A stretch of 64,000 bases of DNA, from contig SCFE01000054.1 in NCBI GenBank assembly GCA_004352715.1, positions 522,829 through 586,828 of the forward strand. Reading direction: 5' to 3'. Each line of letters begins with the position of its first letter. Within the stretch, counting starts at the first letter, position 1. The notes under the pieces are model-generated. The model did no database searches. It saw only the letters and a list, made by a program, of their open reading frames with translations, and was not told the DNA's origin. This document shows positions 45,499-57,631 of the stretch, one piece after another. The position numbers and the translations under genes were made by a program. Source of the DNA: Hofstenia miamia (lineage: Eukaryota > Xenacoelomorpha > Acoela).

Positions 45499-46971
45499 GT
45501 CTAAGCCGTAGCTTTGATTTGTAACTATTTTTGTTGTGGTGTGTTAAGTATTTAAGCAAATACGCCAGAGTGGTCCAAAATAGAGACGAGTATTAAGGCA
45601 TATTGGGTGATATATAAGCTCCACTATCATAATAATCTAGCTTTGCAAATTATTGCGGCCCCCGGGTCCTCTGTATGGAACAAACTGTATAAAACTATAA
45701 TCTTTGAATATGTGAATAGGTTTTCACATAAAGCACGTGCTTCAAATCGAATTGAATGCATTCAATTTGCAGAGGTGTGGTAATGCTAATAAAATGGACA
45801 ATTGGCAAAAGTGAAAAAAATCTAAACTCATCTACTTTGCTATGTCACGAGCTAGTTATCATAATTACAAACAATTAAAACAGATACTTGGCAACAACAC
45901 GATTCTTATTTTGCTACCTGTTTTAGTAAATGAAGGTAGGTTACTATTTAGGATAATATTATTCTTACAATTTATATATATATATANNNNNNNNNNNNNN
46001 NNNNNNNNNNNNNNNNNNNNNNNNNNNNNNNNNNNNNNNNNNNNNNNNNNNNNNNNNNNNNNNNNNNNNNNNNNNNNNNNNNNNNNNNNNNNNNNNNNNN
46101 NNNNNNNNNNNNNNNNNNNNNNNNNNNNNNNNNNNATATATATATATAAGCGGCAGAATCACAAAAAATTGATGGAGAGGTATGAACTAGTAACTTACTA
46201 GCTTACCCCAAATTTTCTCACAAATCATACATAATTATTTATATGAAAATAAATGTGCTTTATAAAGTGTGTAAATGAGCACATAACAAAGGATTGAAAT
46301 ATTTACATCCATTATTTTCAAAAAAAATTTGTGTTTTCCTCGTGAAGAGGTTGCCATCATTTCTATTTAAATTTACAACGAAGGTAACTTGTGGTGTTCA
46401 AAGCAACGTGTTATTACAATTTTATGCAACCATGGAACGGAACATTAAAACGCATCACATGCATTTTTATGCAAATCATTTTCCATTTAATAATATGTGG
46501 GAATAAATTCAAAACATGAGGGTTGCGTGAAAGAAAACAAAAATGTGCTGCTTCATTGTTAATGCGGGAAATTTAGAATGTCTGCATTTGCATATCATAA
46601 CAAAATTAATTTTTGCAAAGTAGCAAATACTTATTTTTTTTTAGCAATGTGACAGATCCATGATAAGTATTCATAATCATAAACAATAATAAACTTAAGA
46701 TATTTGCAAATAGTAAATTGACTGTGAAGGTTTACACAACAAGTGCTTGACCCTGAATTTATAGAAAGCTAAAAATGGCAATTTATGCAACCCTTTAAAT
46801 TTCACATTTTTTTGGAATCCTAATTTTAGGACACTTTTCTCTATAGAAGCCAAGGTTTACTGCAATCCAATAACAAAATATTTTGCATCGCAATGTGTAT
46901 TTATCTACAAAGTGAAGATTGGGCTTGGTAGGAAAAAGAATTTTCGCTATCAAAATTTGTGTATGTGTTTT
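45499..46971. other. Gene-poor stretch with a 149-N gap
   Basis: N fills 45987-46135, flanked by (AT)n on both sides. No ORF with a recognisable product is present. Confidence 0.6.
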
Positions 46972-47211
46972 CTACCAATGACAACTAGAAGCATAGTCGG
47001 TTGTATTTGTAGTTGTTGACAATGTTTTTAAATATTCCATCAGATATTTTTGTTCTGAATTTAAGCATATTAGAGGAGGATTACATTCTTGAGTCAAAGA
47101 TTGATTTAGATTCCAATCACATCCTTGTTGAGAAAAGCATTTGAGCAATCGTATAATTTTATTACATATATTTTTGAAGTTTTTCTGTGCAATTCTTTCG
47201 GCATTACTCAT
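46972..47211 (-). other. Unrecognised 79-codon ORF
   Basis: This ORF has a balanced composition (SNAERIAQKNFKNICNKIIR, then LKCFSQQGCDWN) that looks more protein-like than most short ORFs here. It could be an isolated exon or a transposon relic. No splice context or homologue is evident. Confidence 0.2.
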
Positions 47212-47558
47212 TCCAGGTGCAGGTTAATGCTATATTATAAACATGCTTAAATCGAAGGTTACACATATTCATTTTCATATTAAATATCATACTATATATA
47301 GGCCTACGTAACTGGATCATATTGAATGGGCTTCCATAAAGCAGATAATTTCAATTACTGTATTTATAAACTATGGCTAATTGAATTTGTTTGATCATTT
47401 AGTACTTGGAGGAGTCAATTGCCACTTTTAGACTAGAAGTTTTTGATGAAGCAATGCTCCTGAGTTCTGAAAAAATTCATAGCATGACGAAAATTTTGTT
47501 TGCTTTTTGCTGATGGGAGGAATGCATACCTTCTTTTCCCCCTTGGATCTGTAGCTGA

Positions 47559-47696
47559 TATATATATATATAAATCGCAAGGCGTTCTAAATATATATAT
47601 ATATATATAACATAGCATGTGCATATATATATATCTATATATATATATATATTATATATATATTATATATATATATATATACATGTATATATATAT
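47559..47696. repeat. Clustered (AT)n microsatellites
   Basis: Several AT tracts are separated by short unique bits (AATCGCAAGGCGTTCTAA, CATAGCATGTGC). Nothing else is seen from 47212 to 48480 apart from short unrecognised ORFs. Confidence 0.8.
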
Positions 47697-48480
47697 GTTC
47701 TGTAAATATTTGTATATGTTTCATATTGCATATGGTCACATAAATTTTAGAGTGCAGACATTTGGCTATCATATCTAGAAACTGTTTTTATGCAATTTAG
47801 GTGACATGGTAACTGTATTTCCCAAAATATGAACTTTACATTAATAAACATTTCCTTAGGCCTGTTTGTTATGAAGAAGGGTAATATTTTGACAATTTTT
47901 TTTGTCCTTTCAGCATCAGGACGTTTTTGTATATTCGTTATATTTGTGGCTGGTAATTGTTTTCTCAAAAATCAGTACCTATTAATACTTCAGTTCAAAC
48001 GTCAATATTAATTAATTTCAAGAGGCTATGTGGTAAAATCTCACGCCTAACCACTGAGATAATTTTGTAACTTTTCTGCTACTAATCAAGTAGTGTAACG
48101 GTGGCCTTAAGAATAAACGTGGATCACGGTTCTTGTTGACCTACCAATGTCCCATAATAACCCAGGTGAAAATATTGAACCATAGAAATGCAATCGACTT
48201 ATGATGTAGAATCATAAATTAAAATATTTGACATGACAGCTTGTGTCCAATAAGTTGCTGGATTATCAACCATGATCTTAAACTCATGGAATAAAAATAT
48301 TAACTATTATACAGTTTTCTACAGCACCATTTTTGTAATTATATCCCATTTATGAAAATCAGTTACATTGCAAAATTTGATTTGTTCATTCTTGTGGTAT
48401 TATGCAAAGTGTATTTTATTAATAAAATTTGCAAATGTCTTACAGCAGTGGATTCCAAATTACACTATATTGTAATTTAG

Positions 48481-48709
48481 GTTCAGTTGGTATTCGCTCT
48501 GTGTTGTCTTATCTACTTATCTACCGCGACAAGTCGCTTTAGAGAAGACATACTTCAGAACAAAGAATGTTTTGGTCACAGTATCCAATTAAGAGAAGCA
48601 TGTCCTGAAGCCAATGAAGACGAAGATAAGTGCCGTGAACTTGGTTGTTGTTATGATGATACTTTCCCAACAGCATTCAAGTGTTTTAAACGTCGACCTT
48701 ATAGCCCTT
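48481..48709 (+). CDS. Copy C exon: signal peptide end and trefoil 1
   Basis: The acceptor AATTTAG precedes VQLVFALCCLIYLSTATS, a hydrophobic core with small residues fitting a signal peptide and its cleavage region. Trefoil 1 follows: ECFGHSI, EACPEAN, DKCRELGCCYDD, FKCFKRR, with six cysteines in the family order C1, C2, C3, C4C5, C6. The donor CCTT|GTAAGT leaves phase 1. The apparent TTG start is internal; the true Met lies in an upstream exon not found. Trefoil (P-type) domains occur in secreted mucosal proteins. Confidence 0.85.
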
Positions 48710-49186
48710 GTAAGTAACTGGATTAAATTCATCTTTAATTATACAATGTGATGTGGCTCGCTTTGTAATTGCACTAAGCAGACGTGGAAATTATTTGAGC
48801 TGTACCAACATTCTTTGAAAATGATAATGACCTAATGTTTAGGAAGACAACAAAAATTTTTACAACAAGTATTATTTCTTTACTACCATACTCCTATTCT
48901 TTCACCCCAACTGGCATAAATACAGAGTGATAAATGGTATTTTTCTGAGCATTTCGATGGAGGACGATTAGCCCAATATTTATATGAGTTTTCGAAAATC
49001 ATATTCTGAAAACCTTAAACTATTGAAGGTTAAGGCTTTTGATCATTTTATTATGATTTCTAAACAGAATCCTTTTGCTATTCCTAGAGAGTTTCAGGAT
49101 GTTTCTATGACGTGAATCAGGACTAACTAACAATTTAGAAGTAATTTACAATATCATTCAAAAATTCAAATGACTATATGTTCCCA

Positions 49187-49214
49187 CAAGGACAACTTAA
49201 TTAAGTTGTCCTTG
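49187..49214. repeat. Perfect 28-bp palindrome
   Basis: CAAGGACAACTTAA is followed directly by its reverse complement TTAAGTTGTCCTTG, with no spacer. It lies in the intron between trefoils 1 and 2 of copy C. The rest of this intron (48710-51111) shows only AT-rich sequence and unrecognised ORFs. Confidence 0.9.
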
Positions 49215-51111
49215 GTTCCCATTGACTAAATTTCAGTCTAAGTTTATCGTTTGAAGTTTTTTCAATTTAACCTCCCCTAAAGGTTGATTTTTTCAATTTC
49301 TTGAAAAAACATCAAAACTCTGACTTTGCCTACGTTTTAGAATAAAAAATATTTTCTTAAGTGTTAATTTCCCCTAATTCTTGCTGTCATGTTTAGCCCA
49401 AAAAAACAATTTTTTTAGAATTTTTTGTTGCATGGGATTTGGGCAGCCATGTTACCTGAACACTAGCTATGGTAAGAATTTCCAAGTTTTGCAAAAATCC
49501 GAGTTTTTATTGAAAAAGTTAATATTTTCATATACTTCAGGCGTAGGAGTATTAGTTGTCATAAATTTTCAACCATAACAGGGAAGCACATTTAACCATA
49601 AATCTGTGCATGTTTCATGATTTCAAAATTTCCTTATAGGATTATAGAAAAATGTTGAAAAATGTAAACAGAACCGATGTGTAACCATGTGGCTACAAGG
49701 TTAATAACTTTTATAATAGACGCAAGAAAAAATGTAACATAGAAAAGTTTCACTTGCAATCGCCGATGTTATCTCCGCCACACAACATTATGTAAAAAGA
49801 AATGACTAAATATGAATACATCTAGAGATACCTTATTGTGATGTTTTTTCAATCTTCCGATAAACCCTTACCCTATTCTTCACAAATTGGGGTAAATTTA
49901 CCCCATGTGAATTTTTATAAATAACTTTTCTTAAATCAAGTTTGAAAGGTTGGTTTTACACATCCTGTGAAAATTTTAGGGCGAAAGCATTTTTTGTCAA
50001 GGGAATTAATATAGAAATAAAAAATTAGTAGACAAAAACAAAAAATTGTTGCCATCAACATTGATAACTACAAATGTATATGCCTTAAGTTATGACTAGA
50101 CCTTATAATTTGTATTTTGAAGAGAAAGATATTAAAAGTTGTCCAAAATAACAACCATTTTTACATAAAACATCTATTTGCATTTTTACCAATTTTTTTG
50201 CACAAAATCCTGACATCAGCAAAAATGTCTGGATAAAAATATTTTTTGGAATTCTTGGCATCTACTATGCACATTTTTATGAAATTTGGGATGGAAGTCC
50301 CCGATTAAAAAAAAGGTAAAGCTTTTTTGGTTTTTTAAATATAGTTTCAAAAAAACCTTAGCACCAACCAGAAATGAAAACATCGCCAAACCAAGTAAAG
50401 CCTAATATCGGTAGCCCATTCAAAACTCTAGTAAATTCAGTCTACTTTACATGTGATCCTCCTCACCTTAGTGGTGTAAATCCAATGAAACCTCTTATTT
50501 CTCATCTCCGTTTTTATTAAGTAACATTTCACAAAACTACCATCGAGCAGAAAACGGATTGGAAATGATCAAACATTCGAACAAACCTGCAGAGATACTC
50601 TCCAATTTCAGAAAGTTGCCTCAAGTATCACGAACAATTTTCTGCGAAATATTAAAAGCATCCTGCAATGTAAATGTCTAAATAAGAGGAATGATGTGAG
50701 TGATAACCAGGTGTGTAAACGGGCTGAAGGTTTTTTCTTTAAATCGAGTCATGGTGACATTAATTGCTGGTTACATGTATAGGCTTTTAACGCTACATTG
50801 AACCATTCAACAGGGTGTTACATGTAAATATTTTTCACATGACAACAATTGCATAGTAAAGCATTTATATTTTCCATTCCTGAGTAGCTAGTTATTTGTG
50901 AAAACACATATATTTTTGTTTGCTTCAGTGCAGCGGATCAATTTTAAAAAGACGGATAAGGTTGGGTTGGGTCCAAAAAATTTGACCCGTTTCCAGGCCT
51001 GATTATAAGACTAATGGTTTTTGTATAAATATATTTTTGTATACTTATGCTGGTAAATGTGGAGCTATGATGCTCAAGGTTGGAACATTGTCACTAACTC
51101 CAAGTTTTTAG

Positions 51112-51264
51112 ACGCTCGGTGCAGTGTTAATCCCAATGAACGCCTTTCGTGCACCGGTGAAAATTATGTTCCAGAAAGAACTTGCAAAGAAAAGGGATGT
51201 TGCTTTGATGACACAAATGAATCAAGAGATATTCCTAGCTGCTTCATGAAGCAAGAACTTGTTG
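51112..51264 (+). CDS. Copy C exon: trefoil 2
   Basis: This 153-nt symmetric phase 1-1 exon runs from acceptor AGTTTTTAG to donor GTTG|GTAAGT. It encodes RCSVNPNERLSCTGEN, RTCKEKGCCFDD and IPSCFMKQELV, with all six trefoil cysteines. It is preceded in the intron by a GGGTTGGGTCC word block (50.94-51.0 kb). Confidence 0.87.
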
Positions 51265-51479
51265 GTAAGTTAATTCAATGCATTTAGTCATAAACTGCTC
51301 GAATTATGCTGTCGTTTTAATGAAATTTTTTATTTTAAATAGTTTCGTGATCTTTCAATAACTTTTTAATTACATAATGCAAAGGAGTTTGGAGTTTGTA
51401 GGTTTCGTTAACCGAGGAAGTAGAATACTATAACATTTCATTTACTTTACACATAGCTCCACCTTCGAGAAGGACAATT

Positions 51480-51680
51480 GGTACCGGTAAACGAGAAGTC
51501 TTACCCTTACCCATAAAAGTTTTACCCGTACCCAGCTCAATACCCATAAGTTCAATTTGCAAAAATTAATGTATTAAAAACTAGATCTTATTCAAACGTG
51601 TACCCATTGCTATCTGTAGTGAGAATGCTCGTACCTGCCAATTCCCATAATTAATATACCCATGTCCGGACATTGTTAAA
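51480..51680. repeat. TACCCGTA/TACCCATA word block
   Basis: Degenerate TTACCCRTA words recur about ten times in this GC-richer stretch of the trefoil 2-3 intron. No clear inverted termini were found, although TGCCAATTCCC near 51640 mirrors the left GGACAATTGGTACC weakly. Confidence 0.45.
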
Positions 51681-51892
51681 GCCCAGTAATATATGTTACA
51701 GCACATGTCGATTCAAACTTCAGTTTCGAATTGTTGCAAATTACGCTTGAAGCAAAAAAGCATTAAATTTGCAACTATTACTAAATTTCAAAAAAGGGAT
51801 AATAGTGTATTTTCGCAACCAAAATGTAAAGAGTTTCAAAGCTGTCGTAAGAGTTAAATCCAATTTTCAGTACCCAAACATATTTTATATCA

Positions 51893-51960
51893 CTGGCGTA
51901 CGCAAGGGGGACGCGGAATGTTCCCCCGTCAGGTTTATTAATTTGATTTTGACTGGTTAG
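51893..51960. repeat. G-run short repeat (CTGGCGTACGCAAGGGGG type)
   Basis: This belongs with the similar starts at 11683, 38404 and 53776. It is followed by AT-rich sequence and GTCTCCCGTCAGAAAATCCGGCGGCC near 52049-52074, which may be the other end. Confidence 0.45.
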
Positions 51961-52132
51961 ATCAAAAAATTTTCTAATCTACGATAGTGAAATATATTTT
52001 TTAGAGTCTATTTTCTCAATATTTTCAAAAACTTGGTAATGACTAAGACGTCTCCCGTCAGAAAATCCGGCGGCCGCCCTTATGTTATATTCGCCTTTTA
52101 AAGCAATATAAAAAGCATCAATTTAAAATATA

Positions 52133-52690
52133 AGATTGTCCCATAAGTTCTGTTACACCTGCAAAATAAATCATCAGTTATTTATAGAAGTAAATGGTAT
52201 TACATGTTTTAAAAAAACTAACTATTCGTCAATCACTTCCCACCACTTTGGTTCTCGATCTGCAAGCTTCCGAATGTAATCAAAGAACCATTCTGGCTCC
52301 TTCGAGAAAAAGAACTCTGTACACATTTTTTCAACTTCATTAAACAATTCGAACTGTCGGCCTTTCAAAGAGTCGGAAAAGCCGTAGTCCGATGGTACAA
52401 CATTTAGGCTGTATGGCGGGTGTGATAAAATATAAATATTATCGAACTCTCATGATCTCCATGGTCCTCGCGGCAGTGTGTGGTTTGGCGTTGTCCTGCT
52501 GAAACAAAAAGCGTTTTTGGCACACAAAATTGGAATAAATTTCAACCAATTTGTCATGAACACCGTTCAATTGTTGGTAGTAGAGTCCAGCATTGATGCC
52601 ACGACCATTTGGAAAAAAGTTTAACGTGTAAAATGCCTGCGAAATTCAACCAAACAATTTTCACCATGTAATAGAACTTTTGGGGCAACC
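52133..52690 (-). mobile_element. Deleted mariner element
   Basis: The termini AGATTGTCCCATAAGTTCTG and (inverted right) GGTTGCCCCAAAAGTTCTAT are flanked by TA on both sides. The minus strand encodes the C-terminal half of a mariner transposase in two frames: GRGINAGLYYQQLNGVHDKL and FQQDNAKPHTAARTMEIM, then HPPYSLNVVPSDYGF and KWWEVIDE-stop. The second and third catalytic Asp (QQDN, PSDY) are present, but a frameshift separates them and the N-terminal half is deleted. Confidence 0.85.
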
Positions 52691-53013
52691 TAATAGTTTA
52701 ATATTTAGATAGGCACTTTTTGAACTACACATTAACCTCAGATTTTCAGAATACTAGATTTTCAAACATGTGTGTGGTTGGGGGAGGGGGCAGAATTATA
52801 TACCAAAGATAAATGAAGAGTTTATTACTCCAATAGTTCTTATATTTTGTATTAACAAAGCATATAAAAATTTAATTCATTTTTCCATTATTGGTAGAGC
52901 TCATCTAAGTACATGCTAAAATGTTCTAGGAGAAATTGCTAAGAGTTTCTATAAAAATACAACGTATACTCTCTGCAATTTACCCGATATGTATATTCTT
53001 TATACATAACCAA

Positions 53014-53300
53014 CACACCAACGGATGGGACGGGTAAATACGGGGAACTAGGTTTAGTTCCTGTACCTCTATAGCCCTAATTGATACAACTTAAATAAGC
53101 TTCATTTTCCATGGATACTTGGCTAGGAAATTGTGAATTACTCTATTTCTGGTATTATTTGTGATAAGATGAGTTCAACATGGACAGAAACCCGACCCGG
53201 TCAGAATATTCGCTACCCGAACCCTACCCGACCCAAAATGTAGATCAATCTAAGCTTTGCATCCATACCCGACTAGACCCTACCTAAAAAATTAATACAC
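53014..53300. repeat. CCCGACCC/GGGACGGG word block
   Basis: GGATGGGACGGGTAAATACG at about 53022 and AAACCCGACCCGGTCAG, CTACCCGAACCCTACCCGAC at 53187-53240 face each other. They may be the arms of one non-autonomous element of about 280 bp. The termini are not resolved. Confidence 0.45.
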
Positions 53301-53740
53301 GAACAGGAATGTAGATCTTGCAACATTGAAATCCTAAAATTGGATTAGACTTAGTGCCAACTATTAAAAATTTGGCATCAGTTTTGTTCTTGTCTCTTAC
53401 AGACATCATGCTTTTTTCACTTGCACCATCTGGCTGATGTCTCTTGTGAAAACTCCAATTGTACGCTTGATTTCAGTTTGCATTTTTTCAACTGTCTTCG
53501 CTGAAGGTGATGTCATCCACAAATCTACTTATGTGCTCCCTCTAAATTAGTCGCAAATTCAGAATATTGTGATTTTTGATCAAAATAAAATTGAAATGCG
53601 GATTGTACCTTTGTTTTCAATAAGAACAATATTTGTTTTGGGAAATCAATGTAGTAAATACCAATATTTCATTCTTGCTAATCATCATATCAAGGTAAAT
53701 TGAATCCATATTCTATATCAAAGAACACTTTGCATTTTGC

Positions 53741-53743
<3 letters not shown>

Positions 53744-53779
<36 letters not shown>

Positions 53780-53981
53780 GCGCGTTTAGGAATTTTAAAA
53801 CGTGGGGGCTGACACCAATTTTTGAAGCAAAATTGTAAACAAAATTTTTTTGAATAAAAGTATATTTACAGACATTCGTCTGTTTTTATCAGCAAATCGA
53901 TTAATGACATGTTGAATTAATTTAAACTATTTTTAATTTTGAGGAAAAGAGAACATATAAATTAAGTGTTCCCAGCTGACC

Positions 53982-54020
<39 letters not shown>
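53744..54020. repeat. Two (AT)n tracts and a G-run short repeat
   Basis: AT tracts lie at 53744-53774 and 53982-54020. Between them GAGGCGCGTTTAGG...ACGTGGGGGCTGAC (53776-53812) resembles the dispersed G-run repeat. The second tract ends only 34 bp before the trefoil 3 exon. Confidence 0.7.
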
Positions 54021-54021
<1 letters not shown>

Positions 54022-54054
54022 ATGTTTATTTTGTATCTAAAATATTTTGATTAG

Positions 54055-54201
54055 ATCCGCGCTGTTCTGTTCCAATAGGAGAAAGGAGAGTATGCAGTTA
54101 TGGTGACGTTACCTTAGAAAGATGTCTTAATCTGGGTTGCTGCTATGATGCAAATTCTGAATCAGAAAATAAATGTTATTCAAAAGATTGGCGATACGCA
54201 G
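54055..54201 (+). CDS. Copy C exon: trefoil 3
   Basis: This 147-nt symmetric phase 1-1 exon has a TTGATTAG acceptor and a CGCAG|GTATGA donor. It encodes PRCSVPIGERRVCSYGD, ERCLNLGCCYDA and NKCYSKDW, a canonical six-cysteine trefoil with the ERxxC and GCCYD signatures. The following intron is only 75 nt. Confidence 0.9.
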
Positions 54202-54276
54202 GTATGAGAATATCCAAGAGAATATGTCGATTATATATTTATTAATACTCTAAGTATTTTGACCTCTTACGTCTAG

Positions 54277-54417
54277 ATGAAAATTGCCGCATTGAACCAT
54301 TCAAAAGAGAAAAGCTTACTGAATACATTTTCAATGAACTCGATTGCATCAAAGATGGACACTGCTTTGAAAAGCGCAAGGGCATTTCTTGGTGTTTCTA
54401 TGGGTATGATGAACTTG
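54277..54417 (+). CDS. Copy C exon: degenerate trefoil 4
   Basis: This 141-nt symmetric phase 1-1 exon has a GTCTAG acceptor and a CTTG|GTAAGT donor. It encodes NCRIEPFKREKLTEY, LDCIKDGHCFEKRKG and WCFYGYDEL. Alignment to the other trefoils shows cysteines 1, 3, 5 and 6 kept and cysteines 2 and 4 replaced (Leu-region, His). In trefoils 2 and 4 form one disulfide, so a single bond has been lost as a pair. The frame is open. Confidence 0.8.
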
Positions 54418-56855
54418 GTAAGTTTGTGACATATGTAGCAATCTTTTGAAAATGAAAAATATATGATGCAATAATCCAGCTTTACATCTTCTTGTGATTT
54501 TTTTTTCAAATATAAAAGACTTCTGTATAATTAATGAACACTTCATATATTATTTTAATATTGAAAATTGAGATTAAGTACACTGTTACTACCCTGATAA
54601 TGCTTAGCGACAAACGGTGTTCACAGATATACTAAAAAATATAGATTTATCATAGATGTAAAATTCTCATTCTAATAGAAAACCACCGAATAAATTCCCA
54701 GTTTATTTCAAATCAATGTTCTTTATTAACCGCAATGTATAATTTTTCTATATGACCTTGTCCCCATAAGTTAAAATTCAGTAATCAGAAAAACTTAGTG
54801 AATCATTGCTGAAGAACCCAACAAAAACTGCATTGAGTCCAAGGAAATCAAAACAGCTGTTGGCCAAATCTGGGTAAAATATTGTGCCACTCGACTGCAT
54901 TTGAAAGCTTGTGCCCTGGTCGTAGAGATGTTATCATGTACATGAAGAGCAAGAGTCTGACTTTTTTCTTAATGCACAACCACAAATGACCAAACCTCAC
55001 TTGCCGGATCTTTGGATTTCATGATTTGGGAATATCTGCAAAGCTCTGTTTTTCCTCACCATAAAAATTGGCATATTTAATTATCAACTCCAACCAATAG
55101 TGGACAAGTATAGGAGATAATGATATGATTTGTCAATTAGTCCACTACTGTGAAAATTGCCTACATCCCAAAACTGCATTGATTCTTTAAGTGCAAACGT
55201 CTACGAACCGCTTTTTAGAGAAACTCACCTTTGCCATATGATACTTTATAGTTGTTTTTTAGTTATCAGCCCCTTAGAAATGTTTGAAATAAGCAACCGT
55301 TTTATTTCTTTTTAAGGAAATTTATCATTTAATTGAAACAGAACAAGGAGATGAGATCTTATTTTCTAAGCATTTGATTATCCGAAGTAATGTGCTAGAG
55401 TCTGCTTCAATACCCCCTCCCATGTGTAATACTCAAGGTTGACGTGGGAGATGGGATGTCCCATGAGATGTGGGATGGGAATGGGACAGAAAAAAACTGT
55501 TCCACGACAAGCCTGGTAAAAAAATAATATGGACCTATGGTTTGTTATTTTCTGCCACTCAACTATTTTGAAATCAATATTTACCATATCAGTAATGGGA
55601 ACACTTTATATCTGATAAACTCAATTTCAAATGGAAGTAAATTTCAAAATACCACCATTATTTTGCAGATATTAATCAAAGATTTAATGTTCTAAGGAAC
55701 TAGAAAAAATATTTATTAAACTAAAAATTTCTTGCGCTTTTTATGTATTAATAATATAATGCATCTATATACATTAGAATTGAAAAACGGATAAATATAT
55801 TTCATACAGTACAAATATGTTCCGATGCATTTAGCGCAATAGTGAATACACTTTAAATTTATTTAAATCAAGTGTTACAAAGAAATTCGGAATTTTGATT
55901 TTGATAAAACTAATAAATTCAATCAACTCACCAGTTCAGCAAAAAGTTGATATTTTGGTTTAATTCCAGTGAGCTTTTGCTACATTATTTTATGAATTCA
56001 ATTATTTTTGCATGATTAGCATCAGCGGATTTTGAGAAAGCACATTGGCCTGTTCACAGAAAATGTTTTTTGAGTGTAAGTGTGTAGCAAATACCTCTAA
56101 TTGTTTGATGTGATTTGTACGTTGAAATTCAGGAGTCAGGCAAAAATATATTTTGTAAAACATAAGGTGATCATGCTTTTCAATCGACATCAGGGTTGTA
56201 TGTTACAAAGAGTTTGACTCTTTTAATGCATCAACAATTTAATATTTAGATAAGTACAGAAGAAAATTATACAAAGTAAATATTATTTTAAGAGTTATTT
56301 GAATTTTGTTATTTTTGAACATTCACAAGCTAGCTTGAACTAATACATAAACCTAAAATCTCGCTTTTCTGTGATAGAATTTACTATATTAATGAAAATC
56401 AATGTTATTTCAAAACAAAAATCGGCAATGCATTTTTTATGACTAAATATAATAATACTTAAGAATTGTTAATGGTGTACATTAAGATTGGAATACTTCT
56501 TTACTTAACTTGCTTACAATGATCAAGCCTGGTAAAAAATGCAGAGCTTTTGTAATATGAAGTGAGGACATTATTAGTGTAAATTTTAAGAAATTTCTTC
56601 GATTATGGAACAAAACTAAATTTGTGAAACATTGCGAAGGACGACGTTTTAATAGGTCATATGGAATCAATGCATTTCTACACGAAATAAATTGTATTTA
56701 TTTATTACATGGAATGCGTAACAAAGAATTTCATCAAGCTCGAAAAAGCTTGTTTGTCATATCAAATATATATTTCATGAAAAAAGGCTTAGAAAGTGAA
56801 TTCTGATTTCTTGACTATTGTATTTTTGCGTTTTTTTCTAAATTAAATTGTTTAG
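54418..56855. other. Copy C intron, no gene seen
   Basis: This 2.4-kb AT-rich intron contains a GGGATG word cluster at 55437-55500 (GTGGGAGATGGGATGTCCCA) like the other GC-rich word blocks. ORFs here are unrecognised. Confidence 0.6.
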
Positions 56856-56915
56856 AAGAGAGAAAAAGAAAAGCAGAGCTTGCTGAAATAGAAAGACTGA
56901 AATCCGTTCCTATCA
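56856..56915 (+). CDS. Copy C exon: charged linker
   Basis: This 60-nt phase 1-1 exon has a GTTTAG acceptor and a ATCA|GTAAGT donor. It encodes EERKRKAELAEIERLKSVPI. Recognised by conservation with the minus-strand exon 4184-4243 of copy A, including length and phase. It is probably a short helix. Confidence 0.7.
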
Positions 56916-57228
56916 GTAAGTCGAAATATATGTATTTAATTAATATTTCAAAGACGAATTTTCTAGTTTCTTCATATCAAATGTGATTAAAAAGTTCTCA
57001 TTAAAATATTTATGTGGAAAATACAAAATAAGGTTAATTGAAATTTTCAATTTGGTTTTGCAATTCAGGCATGAGTATGTCTAGCAGTAATCTACAATTT
57101 ATTATTAAACAACATTTTATAGGCAATCTCCAAAAAATTTCTATAAGGTGTTAGGATTTTTTCATGTATGAATTGATGTTATTTATTATCACAAATAGCA
57201 AGAAAAATTGGAAATGGATATATATATA

Positions 57229-57407
57229 NNNNNNNNNNNNNNNNNNNNNNNNNNNNNNNNNNNNNNNNNNNNNNNNNNNNNNNNNNNNNNNNNNNNNNNN
57301 NNNNNNNNNNNNNNNNNNNNNNNNNNNNNNNNNNNNNNNNNNNNNNNNNNNNNNNNNNNNNNNNNNNNNNNNNNNNNNNNNNNNNNNNNNNNNNNNNNNN
57401 NNNNNNN
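57229..57407. other. 179-N gap between AT tracts
   Basis: Both sides are (AT)n, so the join depends on paired reads rather than sequence. Confidence 0.95.
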
Positions 57408-57631
57408 GTCCTAACAGTCTATATATATATATATATATAGTTGACTGCAAAAAAAAAATGAGACTGAACACCTATTTTTTCACGCTTTGTGGAAACGTTT
57501 TCAGACGTTTTAGATGAAAACTATAAAAATAAAAGACAACGAAAATTTTGTGAACTTTAAAATGGTCAAACAAAAAAGTTAATTAATTAAACTGGTACTT
57601 CGTAATTATTTGAAAAAACTTACCAAACAAA

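Noticed and set aside
48487-48717. TTG as the start codon of copy C
   Set aside because: The acceptor AATTTAG lies 6 bp upstream in frame, and TTG initiation is not expected in an animal gene; the Met is probably in an upstream exon.
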